This document shows, piece after piece, positions 1 to 11,671 of a stretch of DNA of 64,000 bases. Made by a program: the position numbers and the translations under genes. How positions within the stretch are numbered: the first letter of the stretch is position 1; every line of letters begins with the position of its first letter. Source of the DNA: Astrocystis sublimbata (taxonomy: Eukaryota; Ascomycota; Sordariomycetes; Xylariales; Xylariaceae); assembly GCA_022453515.1 (NCBI GenBank), contig JAJNNY010000006.1, positions 62,001-126,000 of the forward strand. The letters run 5' to 3'. The notes beneath the pieces were generated by a model that saw only the letters and a program-made list of their open reading frames with translations, searched no databases and was not told the origin of the DNA.

Positions 1-80
1 TCCCGTCAGTCCTCTGTGTTTCTCTACGCCCGCTTGACCTTCGTCACTCGCCCCACGTCCCACATCCCGTCCGCTGACAG

Positions 81-3000
81 GATCATGTAGCATCCTCGCG
101 TTCGAAGTCGCAGCGGCCGCCTGTCGACTTCGATGAGGACGATGGATCCGACACTTTTACCCACGACCTCGAACACCACGACTCGGCCGACGAGCACGAC
201 AAGGACGAGGACGAGGACGAAGGCGGCCACCCGTCGCAACGCACAGGCGGCGCCAGTATCCATGCCGGCGTCGACGATGACGACGACGACGAGGATGAGT
301 CGTCTCCTGCGCTGGAGGACGGCATGCTACCTCGGGATGTCCCTAGGAAGACCACCTTCTACGATCCAGTAGCTGAGCGCCAGATGTCCCAGACCGATGC
401 CAAGCTCTTCTACCAGCGAAGCAAGCGCGATCTCCTCAAGAACGATGGCGGCAGCTGGAGTCATTCGCAGAATACCCCCCAGGGCAGCCCCCCGACTGCG
501 CCCAACGACGGCCCGGGCGCAAGCATAAGCACCGGAGCCGGAGCTGGAGTCGCTGCCGCTGCCGCTGCCGCCGCCGGTGCTGGTGCTAGTGCTAGTGTAG
601 GTGTGCAAGCACAGGCGCCTGCTAGGCCCAGTCTCCTCTCGTTGCCGCCTGCCGCCCAGAGCTACAGTCTTCCGCATATCGAAGGCTCTCCCAGCCCGGT
701 GCCTCGCGGTTCCTACATAGCTCCCCGGACGGCTACCCGCCCGTCCCTAGGTCACCATACTGGCTCCCGCTATGTTGGACGCCAACCTACCCACCGCTTT
801 ATGCGGCAGGATTCATCGGACTGGCAGCCGGCGCAAGCCAACATGGAGCTCCCCGGTGTGGCACCCATCGGCATCGCGGATGCCTCCGGTGACAATGAAG
901 CGCACATCACTGCTGAACTGAGCGAAATATTCCAGAACATACAGCAGGTCCTCGATATCCGTCATAAATACATCCGTTTGTCTCTGCAGCGCGATGGGGA
1001 TAACCCCAACGACGATCCGAGCTGGCAGATCTACCCGCCTCCGCCAGAACCTGCCTGGACCGACCCTCCCCCACCCGATCAGCAGGCAAATGGCCAAAAC
1101 ACTGGTGCCAATAGCATGAGCAATAGCATCGTTCTCCCACCGCAGGGTGGTGTTGCCACGCGCGAGAATGATACTCTGAATGGAGAACTCGATGGGCGGG
1201 ACGGGCGGCGTAAGAAGCCCTTCAAGAGGCGCAAGGCCGGGCAAGACATCGGCGAGGACTTTGATATGGATGATCTATCACCTCTCCCTCAAGCCAGTGA
1301 ATTCACCTTTCGCTTGGATGAGAGTGGCGTATACCAAGTTTTCGAGAACACAGCTGCTGAGGCCGCCAACACCCCAGTCGTCGGTGTTCCTACCATCAAG
1401 GACTTCTATATGGATCTCGAAAAGATATTGCTGGTGTCATCGAACGGACCAAGCAAAAGTTTCGCTTTCCGGCGATTGCAGTATCTGGAAGGCAAGTTTA
1501 AGCTATACGCACTTCTCAACGAGTATCAGGAGACGGCCGATACCAAGAAGGTTCCGCACCGCGACTTCTACAACGTGAGAAAGGTGGACACACACGTTCA
1601 TCATTCCGCTTGTATGAATCAGAAACATCTTCTCCGTTTCATCAAGAGTAAGATGAAGAAATGCCCCGATGAATACGTGCTGTTCAGGGATGGCAAATAC
1701 CTTACCCTCAGAGAGGTGTTCGAAAGTATCAAACTGACGGCATACGACTTGAGCATTGACACCCTGGATATGCATGTGTGTATAACCCACCTTGTGTCAT
1801 TTAAGGGGCACTAATTGACCACGTATACAGGCGCATACCGACTCCTTCCACCGGTTTGACAAGTTCAATCTGAAATATAACCCAATTGGCGAGTCACGGC
1901 TGCGGACTATTTTCCTTAAGACAGACAATCACATCCAGGGCCGATATCTAGCCGAGATCACCAAGGAGGTCATATCCGATCTTGAATCGAGCAAGTACCA
2001 GATGGTGGAGTGGCGCATTTCCATCTACGGTAGATCGCTAGACGAGTGGGATAAGCTTGCGGCATGGGTTGTTGACAACAAGTTATTCTCGCACAATGTT
2101 CGATGGCTAATTCAGATCCCTCGGTTGTATGACGTTTATAAAGCAAGCGGTCTGATGGGTACTTTTGAGCAAGTTGTGACGAATATTTTCCAGCCACTGT
2201 TTGAGGTAACCAAGGACCCAGGTTCGCACCCAAAGCTGCACGTCTTCCTCCAACGGGTTATAGGATTCGACAGTGTCGATGACGAGAGCAAGGTCGAGCG
2301 CCGCCTTTTCAAGAAGTTTCCTGTTCCCAAAGAATGGGATTCCCAGCAGAACCCGCCATATAGTTACTGGATCTACTATCTGTTCTCTAACATGGCTTCG
2401 CTCAACCACTGGCGTCGACAGCGTGGTTTCAATACATTCTTGCTCCGGCCGCATTGCGGTGAAGCCGGGGACGTGGAGCATCTGGCTGTGGCTCTGCTCT
2501 GCAACCACAGCATTAGCCACGGGCTGCTTCTGCGCAAAGTGCCCCTGTTGCAGTACATTTTCTACCTTGAGCAGATCGGGATTGCCATGTCTCCTCTTAG
2601 CAACAACGCGCTATTCCTCGCGTACGAAAGAAACCCGTTCATCCAATATTTCAGACGTGGTCTGAACGTGTCGCTGTCTACGGACGATCCGTTGCAGTTT
2701 GCCTTCACTAGGGAGCCGTTGATGGAGGAATATGCCGTGGCAGCGCAAATATGGAAACTCAGCCCAGTAGACATGTGTGAGCTGGCGAAGAACTCGGTCA
2801 AGCAAAGTGGCTATGAACACTCAATCAAACAGTCCTGGCTGGGAGAGAATTTCAGCCTGCCCGGCGCGGACGGTAATAAGATGATTAAGACGAACATTCC
2901 CGACCGGCGAGAAGAGTTCAGGCATCAAACCTGGGTGGAGGAACATCGAATGTGCGTGCGTTCCTTCCCCTCGATTAGAAAGATATTAACGCATAACAGG

Positions 3001-3568
3001 ATCGCGAGGTACACAAATCCCGACTTTGAACAGGAGTATGAAACGGCAAACGGGCTTAACGCCCCCTCGCCATTTTTGGTACGCCCATCCCCGACATCCC
3101 CTTAGTCGCCATTGACCGCTTTGCTCGATTCATTGAACGACGACGAAACAGCACAATCTCTGAGCCCGCTCACTTCCTAATTGTCTCTGGCGAATCTCCA
3201 CTGACCTTATGTTCTCAAAGGCAAATGTGGCCACTGGCACTGCTGTGTCCGACTTCAAGCGTCCAGTCTCTAGGCAAAGTACCGTCGAGGGTGGGCAGCT
3301 TGGTGCGTCAAGCACACGAGCCGAGACGAGTAGTTCTTACCTAGACGCGCGTAGCGGAACAGGGGGCACGGTCCCCAGCTCTCCCCTCCCACAGACACAG
3401 CGGGAGCCGTCGTACCCAACAGACGGGCTACAGAACATGCATCTATCCAGTCATGAGCCTCGATACATCCCCGGGATGATGGCAAGGGCTTCGAAGCGTG
3501 ACAGCTTGAGGTCGGAGGATGCGGGTTCGTCACGTCACCATAACAGAAAGAGTAGCGGAAGAGAATAG
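81..3568 (+). CDS. AMD1: AMP deaminase (5' partial, spliced)
   Basis: Purine salvage enzyme converting AMP to IMP and ammonia in the cytosol. Exons read as 81-1775, 1831-3078 and 3221-3568. An acceptor (ctgacag) ends at 80, and the acidic low-complexity N-terminal region runs open from there, so the first exon lies before the window. Family signatures are clear: [12 protein letters not shown] (about 1583-1618, metal ligands), [10 protein letters not shown] (about 2445) and SLSTDDPL (about 2670). Intron 1776-1830 is phase 0 with a CTAAT branch. The 3' end is ambiguous. Reading through 3079 gives a stop at 3103-3105, while an intron 3079-3220 (GTACGC donor, CTGAC branch, CAAAG acceptor, phase 0) opens a further 115-residue Ser/Arg-rich tail. 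I favour the spliced form, moderately. The catalytic domain identity is certain; the tail is inferred. Confidence 0.95.
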
Positions 3569-4760
3569 GCGGCCCAGGCAAGGAACAGACTCGGCCATCG
3601 CGAATAGGGTTCTTATACGTGCATGGAGAATTTAGCTAGAATGAAAGGACGTCATGGTTGATGGGAATAGCATTTTCTGGAGCTTGAAATACTACAATAA
3701 GGACTTAGAGGATCATCTGACTAGAGCATACAATACAGGTAGAAAAGGTGGGTGCGGGGATAAGGTCCGTATTTCTTAACCAGGTATTGATTGATGAAGC
3801 AATTTGCACGATGGGGAAGACATTCACATAGAATCTATACACTATAGTCTGATGGAACATGTGTAGCCCATGTAGCGATAGCTCCTGTAAAATAAGGTAG
3901 AAAATCATGAATGAGTGTTTGAACTTTGGAAGCATTGCATTGCATACCTCCTACCTCGCCTACCTCTTGGTAGGTAAGGTACATGTATCTCAGGGGTATG
4001 CTGTCTGTTTGCCAACGCTAAGTTACATGTACTTACACCTGCAGCTCCTTAAGTGCGTACTATGCACAAGGGGTGAGTGGAGAAGGTACATATGTAGGTT
4101 CATGCCTAAAACCGATGCAGTGCAGAGCCGACCCGTCTCGCCCGTCTCGGTGGCGTAGCGAACATATTGTAGGTTGGCGCATAGGTACCTCTAGGTACCT
4201 ACACCATGGATAACATCTCCCTACCCCTACCCCTACCGTCATCATCGTAAGGCTTCCAAAGGTCCATCATTCCTTGTGTTCACCACCTACCTAAGTAGAT
4301 CTATCCAGTCTGTCCGTGTGTGTTCGCCCGCCGACGTAGATAAGTTGGCCTGCCCTATGATTTGTCTCGGCACCGTCTCTGGCCTCTCATTTCCATGACC
4401 CACTGGCCGTACTGATCTCGCGCGCAACCCGATACTCCCGGTACCTCCTGGCGTAAGATCTGTCCGCGGCGATCACTTCCCCGTGTGTTCGTCGTCTGTC
4501 TCGAGACGGCCGCGTAAAGGAAGCTTGAGGTAGGAATCACGGCTCGATCCCTCCCTCTGCCGTACCGTTACGAGTACCGAGTAGACGTGATAATCAACAA
4601 TATCGTTGCTCGCTGTTACGCGCAAACCTCTCGAACTGGTCTCCCCCCCCCCCCCCCCCCCCCCCCCTTAGCTGAGCATCTCGACGAGTCCGTGTCTCGC
4701 CAGCCACCCGGCTTCGACCGACCGACCAGGCTACCACCAAGCCCCTATCCTCCCACCAAC
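3569..4760. other. Intergenic region upstream of SLA1
   Basis: No coding region is supported. It holds AMD1 3' sequence, clusters of TAGGTACCT-type palindromic words near 3950-3985 and 4183-4202, and, just before the next gene, a 25-base C run at 4643-4667 in the presumed 5' leader. Confidence 0.6.
4643..4667 (+). repeat. Poly-C run (25 nt)
   Basis: An uninterrupted run of 25 C lies 94 bases before the SLA1 start codon, in probable 5' untranslated sequence. Exact length may be affected by sequencing error. Confidence 0.8.
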
Positions 4761-7700
4761 ATGGGTTTTCTGGGCGTATATAAGGCTATCTACGACTATG
4801 CACCACAGTCCGAAGGCGAGCTGGCCATAGCCGAGGGCGATCTGTTGTTCGTGGTAGAGAAGAGCCAGGAGGATGATTGGTGGAAAGCCAAGAAAAAGGC
4901 AAGGGGCGATGACGAGGACGAGCCCGTTGGTCTAGTACCTAACAACTACGTCGAAGAGGTACGTTCTGTCCCCTGCGAGCGCTCTTGGCTCGAGAGGACA
5001 GCTGCTAAAGTGATGTGATGAACAGGCCGACCCCGTCGGGCAGGCACGGGCCCTTTACGAATATACACGCCAAACCGACGAAGAGCTGTCGTTTCCCGAG
5101 GACGCCGCATTACGTGTATACGATGCTTCCGACCCGGATTGGATTCTTGTCGGCTACGAGAAGGACTTCGGTTTCGTGCCGGCCAACTACATAGAGATGA
5201 GCTCGTTAACCGCTCGGCAAGAACCTCAGCATGAGACCGAGCAAGAAGAGGCTGCGCCGCCTTCACTGCCTGCGCGACCTGCGGTGCCTCTCGAGCCGGA
5301 CGTGCCTCAGAGCCCTCCCCTCCCAGACCGTCCAACTTCCATAGCCTCTCCTGCGTCGCCGAGCGGCCCGGCAGCCAGTCTAGCAAATGTCATGGCAGGA
5401 AGATCGACTGCGCGTGCTGCCACTCCGCCCCCGATTACCGTCCCTCCGCGCCAGCCTAGGCAGTACGTAGAGGAGCCCGATGACGAACCGAGCCCAGCTC
5501 TGCCAGCTCGACCACGATCTCAATCAGCCGTGTCAAATGACCAGTATGTGGCATCGCCTCCGCTTCCACAACGAACTTCAAGTCGACGTTATAGCGACGA
5601 CCATGACAACCACCAACAACCTTACAGTCCCCCGGTACCTGGTGGCTTTCATTTGTATAACATCAACGAGATGGTTTCTATAATGGGCAAGAAGAAGAAG
5701 ATGCCTACAACCTTGGGGGTCAATCTGAAAACTGGTGTTATTCTGATTGCTCCCGAGAAAACCCAAGATGGCCCTTCCCAGGAGTGGACTGCTGAAAAGA
5801 TGACGCATTATTCAAGGGAAGGGAAGCACTTGTTTCTCGAACTGGTCAGGCCGAGCAAAAGTATCGATTTTCACGCCGGAGCCAAGGATACAGCAGAAGA
5901 GATCGTGAGCATGCTCGGAGAGTTATCCGGGGCTGTGAAAGCCGAGGGCCTTCGCGAGGTAATCGCCGCAGGATCCGGAAAAAGCAGCCAAAAGCACGGT
6001 CAGATATTGTATGATTTTATGGCCCAAGGAGACGATGAAGTCACGGTGGCTGTAGGCGACGAAGTGATGATTCTCGACGACACGAAGAGCGATGAATGGT
6101 GGCAAGTTCGACGGCTCAAAAATGGAAAGGAGGGCGTCGTACCAAGCAGCTATGTTGAAAGGGGGGATAGCGTGGCAGTTCCAGCAACAGCTGGTATCAA
6201 AGCGGGAATCTCTACCGTCGCACAAAACCGGCAAGAGGAGGCGCGTCTGACAAGAGAAGCCGTCTTGAAGGATCAAAAAGCAGCAGAGGTAGGGCCCAGA
6301 AAGCGCTTCGTCGAGATAGAATAGTCTTTCTTTTATGGACTGTGCTAATATCTTTATACAGCAGCGGAGCAAACGCGAAAACGGGCGCGCAGACTCCAGT
6401 CGGGCAGGCACATCAGGCACATCAAGCTCATCCAAGTCAAGTAAGTTCATAATCGAGGCTCGTCCCGCGAGCTTCCGCTCTAACCTCACTACCTACAGAG
6501 CCGGATCCATCAAAAGTGCGTGTCTGGACAGACCGATCGAAATCGTTCAGTGTTGAGGCTCAGTTCTTGGGTCTCAAAGATGGGAAGATCAATTTGCACA
6601 AAATGAACGGGGTCAAAATCGCCGTCCCTTTGGCTAAGATGTCAAAGGAGGATATTGAATACGTTGAGCGCACAATGGGAATCTCGCTCGACGAGGACAA
6701 GCCTCTAGCGGACGTCAAGCGGGCAAACACCACGAGAAACAACAACAACAACAACAACAAGAAGAAAGCCCCTCCACCGAGCAGTAGCATCGGAGCGTCT
6801 GTAGAAGCCCCGAAGTCGGACTATGATTGGTTTCAATTCTTCCTATCGTGCGATGTTGCTGTCGGACTGTGTGAACGATACGCCCAAGCATTTGCTAGGG
6901 ACTCTATGGACGAGAGTGTATTGCCCGACGTCGATGCTACTGTTCTACGCAACCTCGGTCTGAAGGAAGGCGACGTCATCAAGGTCATGCGCTTTTTGGA
7001 TAAGAAATTCGATCGAGATGGAAAAAAGAAAGTGGCGGGAGACAGCGACGGGGACAATGGGTCTGCAGGCGGTCTATTCTCAGGGCCAGGAGGCACGCTT
7101 CGAAACAACACGCGAAAAGGTCGCCCTGCGCCGTCTGTCCAAACAAGCGATGTTATCGACGCCAAGGCGCTTTCGCAGTCGAAGAACGGTGAACTAAGGC
7201 AGTCTACATCTCCGTCCTCCGAGGAGTCGCGGTCGAATGCTCCTGATAAAGCCAGTAGAGGGTTCGACGATGACGCATGGGACGTAAAGCCGGCCAGACA
7301 ACCAACACCCCAAGCTAAGCCAGCTCCCACCCCTGAGCCCAAGTCGACGTCTGTGCAGCCACCGGCACCACCTACACAGGCTATGCAGGACCTTTCTCTA
7401 CTCAGTGCACCCCTGGAGCCAACGAAGATGGAACCGCCGGCTCCTGTCCCTACTCTCCAGCCGCAACAGACTCAGGGGCCCAACCCAGCTCAGTCGGCTC
7501 AAGCTGTGGCTCAACCTCAAGGTGCTACACCGTCCTTCTTTACCGGTATCCCTGCCACCCCAACTGGGCCGGCAACACCGGCACAACCGCTCAACCTAGG
7601 ACTTGGGAACCGCCAGCGGCCAACGCCACCTCAAGTGACAGGTGGTCAAGGCGCACTCATGCCACCGCCGCCGCCGCGCCCGCTTTCAGCGCCGCAATCA

Positions 7701-8389
7701 GCCCAACCAAGTGGTTTCGCGCCACCAGTAATGCCGTTGCAAGCCCAGGTCACCGGGATTGCACCCCCTGGACAAAGCCTGAACGAACTTTCCCAACAGC
7801 GTTTCCAGCAGCAACAGCCACCTTTCCTGGGCAACTTCCAGCAACCCACCGGTCAGGGGTTCATGCAAATGCAACCCACCGGGTATGGAAATCCGCAGCC
7901 GTTCATGACGCCTCAAATGCAACAGAGCCCTTTTGCGGACCCACGCGCCCAGCAGTTTTCGCCCATCCCTGCGCAACCTACAGGTTATCCGAATAACTTC
8001 CAAGCTTCCCCACAGTTCCCACAGCAGACAGGCGTCAACTCGTTCCTACCACAAGCATTGGAGCCACAAAGGACCAGTATACAGCCTCAGCAGACCGGGT
8101 TTGGGGGTTTCGGCGGGGGCTACAATCCAGGCATGAACGGTCAGCAACAACAGCAACCTCCTCAGCAGCAGCAGCAGCAGCAGCAACCGCCACCTATCGC
8201 TCCCCTGCAGCCTCAGCAGACCGGTCCTGCGCCGCCAGTCCGGTTCGGCGTTGCCCCCAAAATCACACCGCAGCCGACTGGCCGCCGTGCCAACCTTTCT
8301 CAAGCTAGTAAGTGGCTCGACCACCCTTTGGCAAGTGTTTCCGTGTATGCTAACCCCTCAAAGCTCCCCAAAACCCCTTCGGATTCTAA
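4761..8389 (+). CDS. SLA1: Sla1-type endocytic adaptor / actin assembly protein
   Basis: Cortical actin patch adaptor linking cargo and clathrin to Pan1/End3 and actin regulators. Exons 4761-4958, 5026-6288, 6362-6440, 6499-8307 and 8364-8389 give 1124 residues. Domain order is the full Sla1 plan: SH3 domains at about 4-66, 70-125 and 389-446 (each with ALYDY-like and WW motifs), SHD1 at about 524-580, a SAM-like SHD2 at about 621-685, then a long Pro/Gln-rich tail with many Q-P/Q-TG repeats (7530-8290) and a Gln tract (8142-8187). The tiny last exon encodes a terminal NPFGF, an EH-domain ligand typical of this family. It is easily missed, because without splicing the frame runs to a false stop at 8480. 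Introns have GTAAGT/GTACGT/GTAGGG donors and a clear TGCTAAC branch at 8348. The start follows from the first SH3 domain. Confidence 0.95.
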
Positions 8390-9184
8390 ATCGAGCCTCC
8401 ACCAAGGCGCCCTCAGCGGGCATGGTGCGATGCCACAAAGCTGTTCTGCTGTTGTTAATACGCTCTTGTATAGATTGTAATATGAAAGAAATGTTGTACT
8501 TGCACAGGTGGCCTCACGTAAACCTAGGATTTCGGGAGAGGACATGCATGCATCCAGCACCTACCTAGGAGGACGTTCGATTCTGGCCCTTGGTCATTCA
8601 TTGGATTAGTACGACGTGTGGCATTTGCATCTGGGTATGGTTGTCCAATTCGGCTATTTTCTTCTTCTTCCATGCTCGTGCAGACACTACGTTGGAGAAC
8701 AGCCAAGAGAGCTTGACTTCTTTTACTTAGCAGTAGCCAAAAAGCAAACAAAATACATGTCACCACCACCACCACCACCAAAGTACATAGATCCGCAGAA
8801 GTAGTAGTAGTAACCCAACTAATTATTCATTGCTAATTCTATTCATCTAATGGTTGGTTCTCTTGGGAACCACACCTATCCTTGTTGATGTCCCTTCTAA
8901 TAAGAATACTGCCAGTGATACAAGAGGCACAAATGGACATGGCTGGCCATCAGTGACTCATATTACCTTCCAGTATGTTGACGGCCGTTTCGGGTGGTAG
9001 TGATTATTGTTTTGTGTGGCGTCTTCAATATTACTATGCTGAGAAATTGAGCCCAACCTCCAAAGCGGATCAAGAACAAAGTCTGAACACGACCATCTCG
9101 AAGACAAGGTCTCGGAAAATGATCAACCACAAGGATGTGGCGATAGACAGGCTGCGCGCTCCTAAATGAGTGTGCACCCATCCG
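8390..9184. other. Convergent intergenic region
   Basis: Shared 3' space between SLA1 and the TLC-domain gene. It contains a CAC trinucleotide run (8760-8780) and nothing else I recognise. Confidence 0.6.
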
Positions 9185-10353
9185 TCAGATCGGCGGCGGC
9201 GCGTCCGGATCCTCGCCGTCGAGTATCGTCCGCCTCCGGGGCCGCGTTGTAGCTGCCCCCTTCTCCGTCCCCGTGCTCACACCCGACGCAGTGCCGTCGA
9301 TATTGGTAGCCGGGACAGCGACCTTCTCCTTGACGCCGTCTTCCTTGCCGTCGAAGCGCTTGCGCACGGCCTCGATCATCTTGAAGAACCAGTAGAAGTT
9401 CAACGAGTTCAGCGTCATGTTGCTGGCGACGTAGACGGCGGCCAGCCAGAGGGGCACCTCGGTGTCGGGCGTCACGAAGCGCATGCTCTCGGTATACCGC
9501 CCGGGGACAGATATGGCGACATGGCCCTCCTTATCGAGGCTGGTCAGACCGGCAATGAAGTCGGGCCCCTGGTTGATGCCGGCCCAGAGGTCGCGGTAGA
9601 CGAGCACGGACTGCCAGGTGCCCCAGACCAGACGGCAGGAGAAGAAGGTGGCGATGAGCACGAGACCGTTGTAAAGCTGAGCGCGCGACCCGGTCATGCC
9701 CAGCTTGTCGAAGAACCAGTGGATGTTGAGGAAGGGCGAGGACAGCTCCCAGAGGATGAAGACGGAGCTGTAGTAGTTGACAAAGGGGCGCTGCTCATGG
9801 CGATTCGGTTGTCAGCCAAGGCGAACAGCCAGGGAGAGCATAACAGAGCATCGGGGGTGGATGGACTTACGAAGCCGAGGGAGTAGACGAGCACGGCGCT
9901 GATGGCGTGGGCCAGCATGCCGAGGCCGAAGACGTTGACGTGGGAGGCGGTGATGCAGAGGTCCCAGAGGAAGTAGCCGGCGGCGAGGGCCTGGATCATG
10001 GCGGAGGCGCCGGTGTACCCCCACAGGCGCTCCTGCCAGTCCATCTGGCGGCGCTCGTCGTCGACGAAGATGACCCAGAGGGCCAGGATGTTGATGGTGG
10101 TGCTCTGGACGAAGGAGACGACGTGGACGTCCCAGTTTAGCTTCTTGGTCTTGGACAGGGCGGCATACTGGCGGGGGAAGATGCGCGAGGACAGGGCGGG
10201 GGCGACGACGCTGCGTATGAACTCGTAGAAGGCGGCTATTATGAGCACCTCGTGGATGTGCAGGGGGAGCGTCGGGAGGTTGAAGTAGTCGGCCCAGGGC
10301 TGCACGGCGGCGCTGAGGGCCGGGATGGGCGGTATGGGGAAGGGGTCCTTCAT
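9185..10353 (-). CDS. TLC-domain multi-pass membrane protein
   Basis: A 362-residue membrane protein of the TRAM/Lag1/CLN8 (TLC) superfamily, closest in layout to the TMEM56/DUF887-like members rather than ceramide synthases. Exon 1 is 10353-9871 and exon 2 is 9790-9185, joined in phase 0 by an intron with a GTAAGT donor. Several hydrophobic segments are visible, among them the ones around VHVVSFVQSTTINILALWVI and the segment carrying WDLCITASHVNVFGLGMLAH, whose aspartate and histidine fit the TLC pattern. The hydrophilic C-terminus (after about residue 310) is Lys/Arg/Thr rich and probably cytosolic. The substrate is unknown; roles in ER lipid handling are suggested for relatives but cannot be read from sequence. 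It diverges from COG8 across 1.3 kb. Confidence 0.85.
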
Positions 10354-11671
10354 GGCTACGATGGAAGATGGAGGATGCGAGAGAGTTGCTGCTGCTGTTG
10401 CTAACTGCGGCAGCAGAAGGTAAGTCAGTCGGTCGGTCGGTCGGTCGGTCGGTCGATCGGGCGGGCTCGGCTCTCCCTCCCCCCGTGGGTCGGGGCGTTA
10501 TATAGGTGCGGACAAAGAGTGGAGGTCGGATCAGGATAGTCGGCAGCTTGCGTGATGATGGAGCGTGACGTGGACCGTAGTGGAGCGTGGTGAGGCCGAG
10601 TGAGGTCGTGTGTGGGAGCAGGTGTATGTATGTATGTATAAGAAGCCTCGTTCTACACTCGTGTCGAGGGTGCGAGATGTTACTTGTTGGTGCCGCGGTG
10701 GACCTGCCTGCTGCCTGTGTCTCGCCTGTTGTGTATGTACCTACCTACAGGCATGACAGGCTACTGTGCACCTTCCTCCTAGATTGTTGGGATTGGCCTA
10801 TCCAGCCCTGAGAGGCATGTACCTAGGTACCTCATTAGGTGCTGCATGCGCATGAGGCACGACGGGAGCAGAAGCACGAGGTAGGTACGAAGTAACCTAC
10901 TTACCTACATAGGTTAGATACCTTTGTACTGCGCCGGTAACCGACCTTGCTGTCACAGGGCTCTCTATCACATGATAATCCATGCGCATGCGCTCACGGC
11001 CTCCTGCCTAGGAAATACTAAAGTCTACTAACACTGTAGTGTGTTGACTCAGACAAGCACGAGGTACCTAGTAGCTTGGCATTAATTTACGCTGGTCGGA
11101 CAATCATCAATGGCGTCCTACCTTACCTAGATGAATACTATCTAGGTAGGTACTGTGTACGCATACATGTATCTACTTACATAAGGTAGTTCTTTTAGGT
11201 CCATTACTCTGAGTTAGCGGCTCGAGGTTCCAGCTGGGCGGGACCTCACCCGTTAGACATATAACCTTGTTAGGAGCATGCATGCCCTCAGCTCTTGTTA
11301 GGTACCCTAATCCACCACCTCACGGGTCCTGGCCCAATCTGAATCAAGCTAGCTGCCTCTTCCAGCCTTCAGGTGAATCAGGTCTACTATGTACGTGCCC
11401 GTCCCTGTGCTTCGTTTCGTATACTAACATGTTATTACAGCTTGGTTGAGAGGATTGATTAGGTAGATTTGAACAGTTTGGTGTAGTTCTGATGAGAGCT
11501 GTTGTCTGTAGGAGGGGCAGATGAAACGCTTCCAGGTGCTGGTGGGAAAAGGCACTTGACTGTTCTTGCGAGGCGTTCCCCATTGTTGAGATCGTTAACC
11601 ACCACCGGCTTCACCAACCACAGTGTCACTCGTTGCACTACGACTTCAGACTACCCATCTATTCGTCTCAG
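10354..11671. other. Divergent intergenic region (TLC gene / COG8)
   Basis: Probable promoters of both flanking genes. It holds a CGGT tetranucleotide repeat (about 10427-10456), an exact TACCTAGGTA at 10820-10829 and related GGTACC/CCTAGG words up to about 11150. No gene is supported. Confidence 0.6.
10427..10456. repeat. (CGGT)n microsatellite
   Basis: About seven consecutive GTCG/CGGT units sit just upstream of the TLC-gene start codon, within its leader or core promoter. Confidence 0.8.

Noticed and set aside
9170..9886. 238-codon plus-strand frame
   Set aside because: Antisense to the TLC-domain gene, which has real membrane segments and a proper intron.
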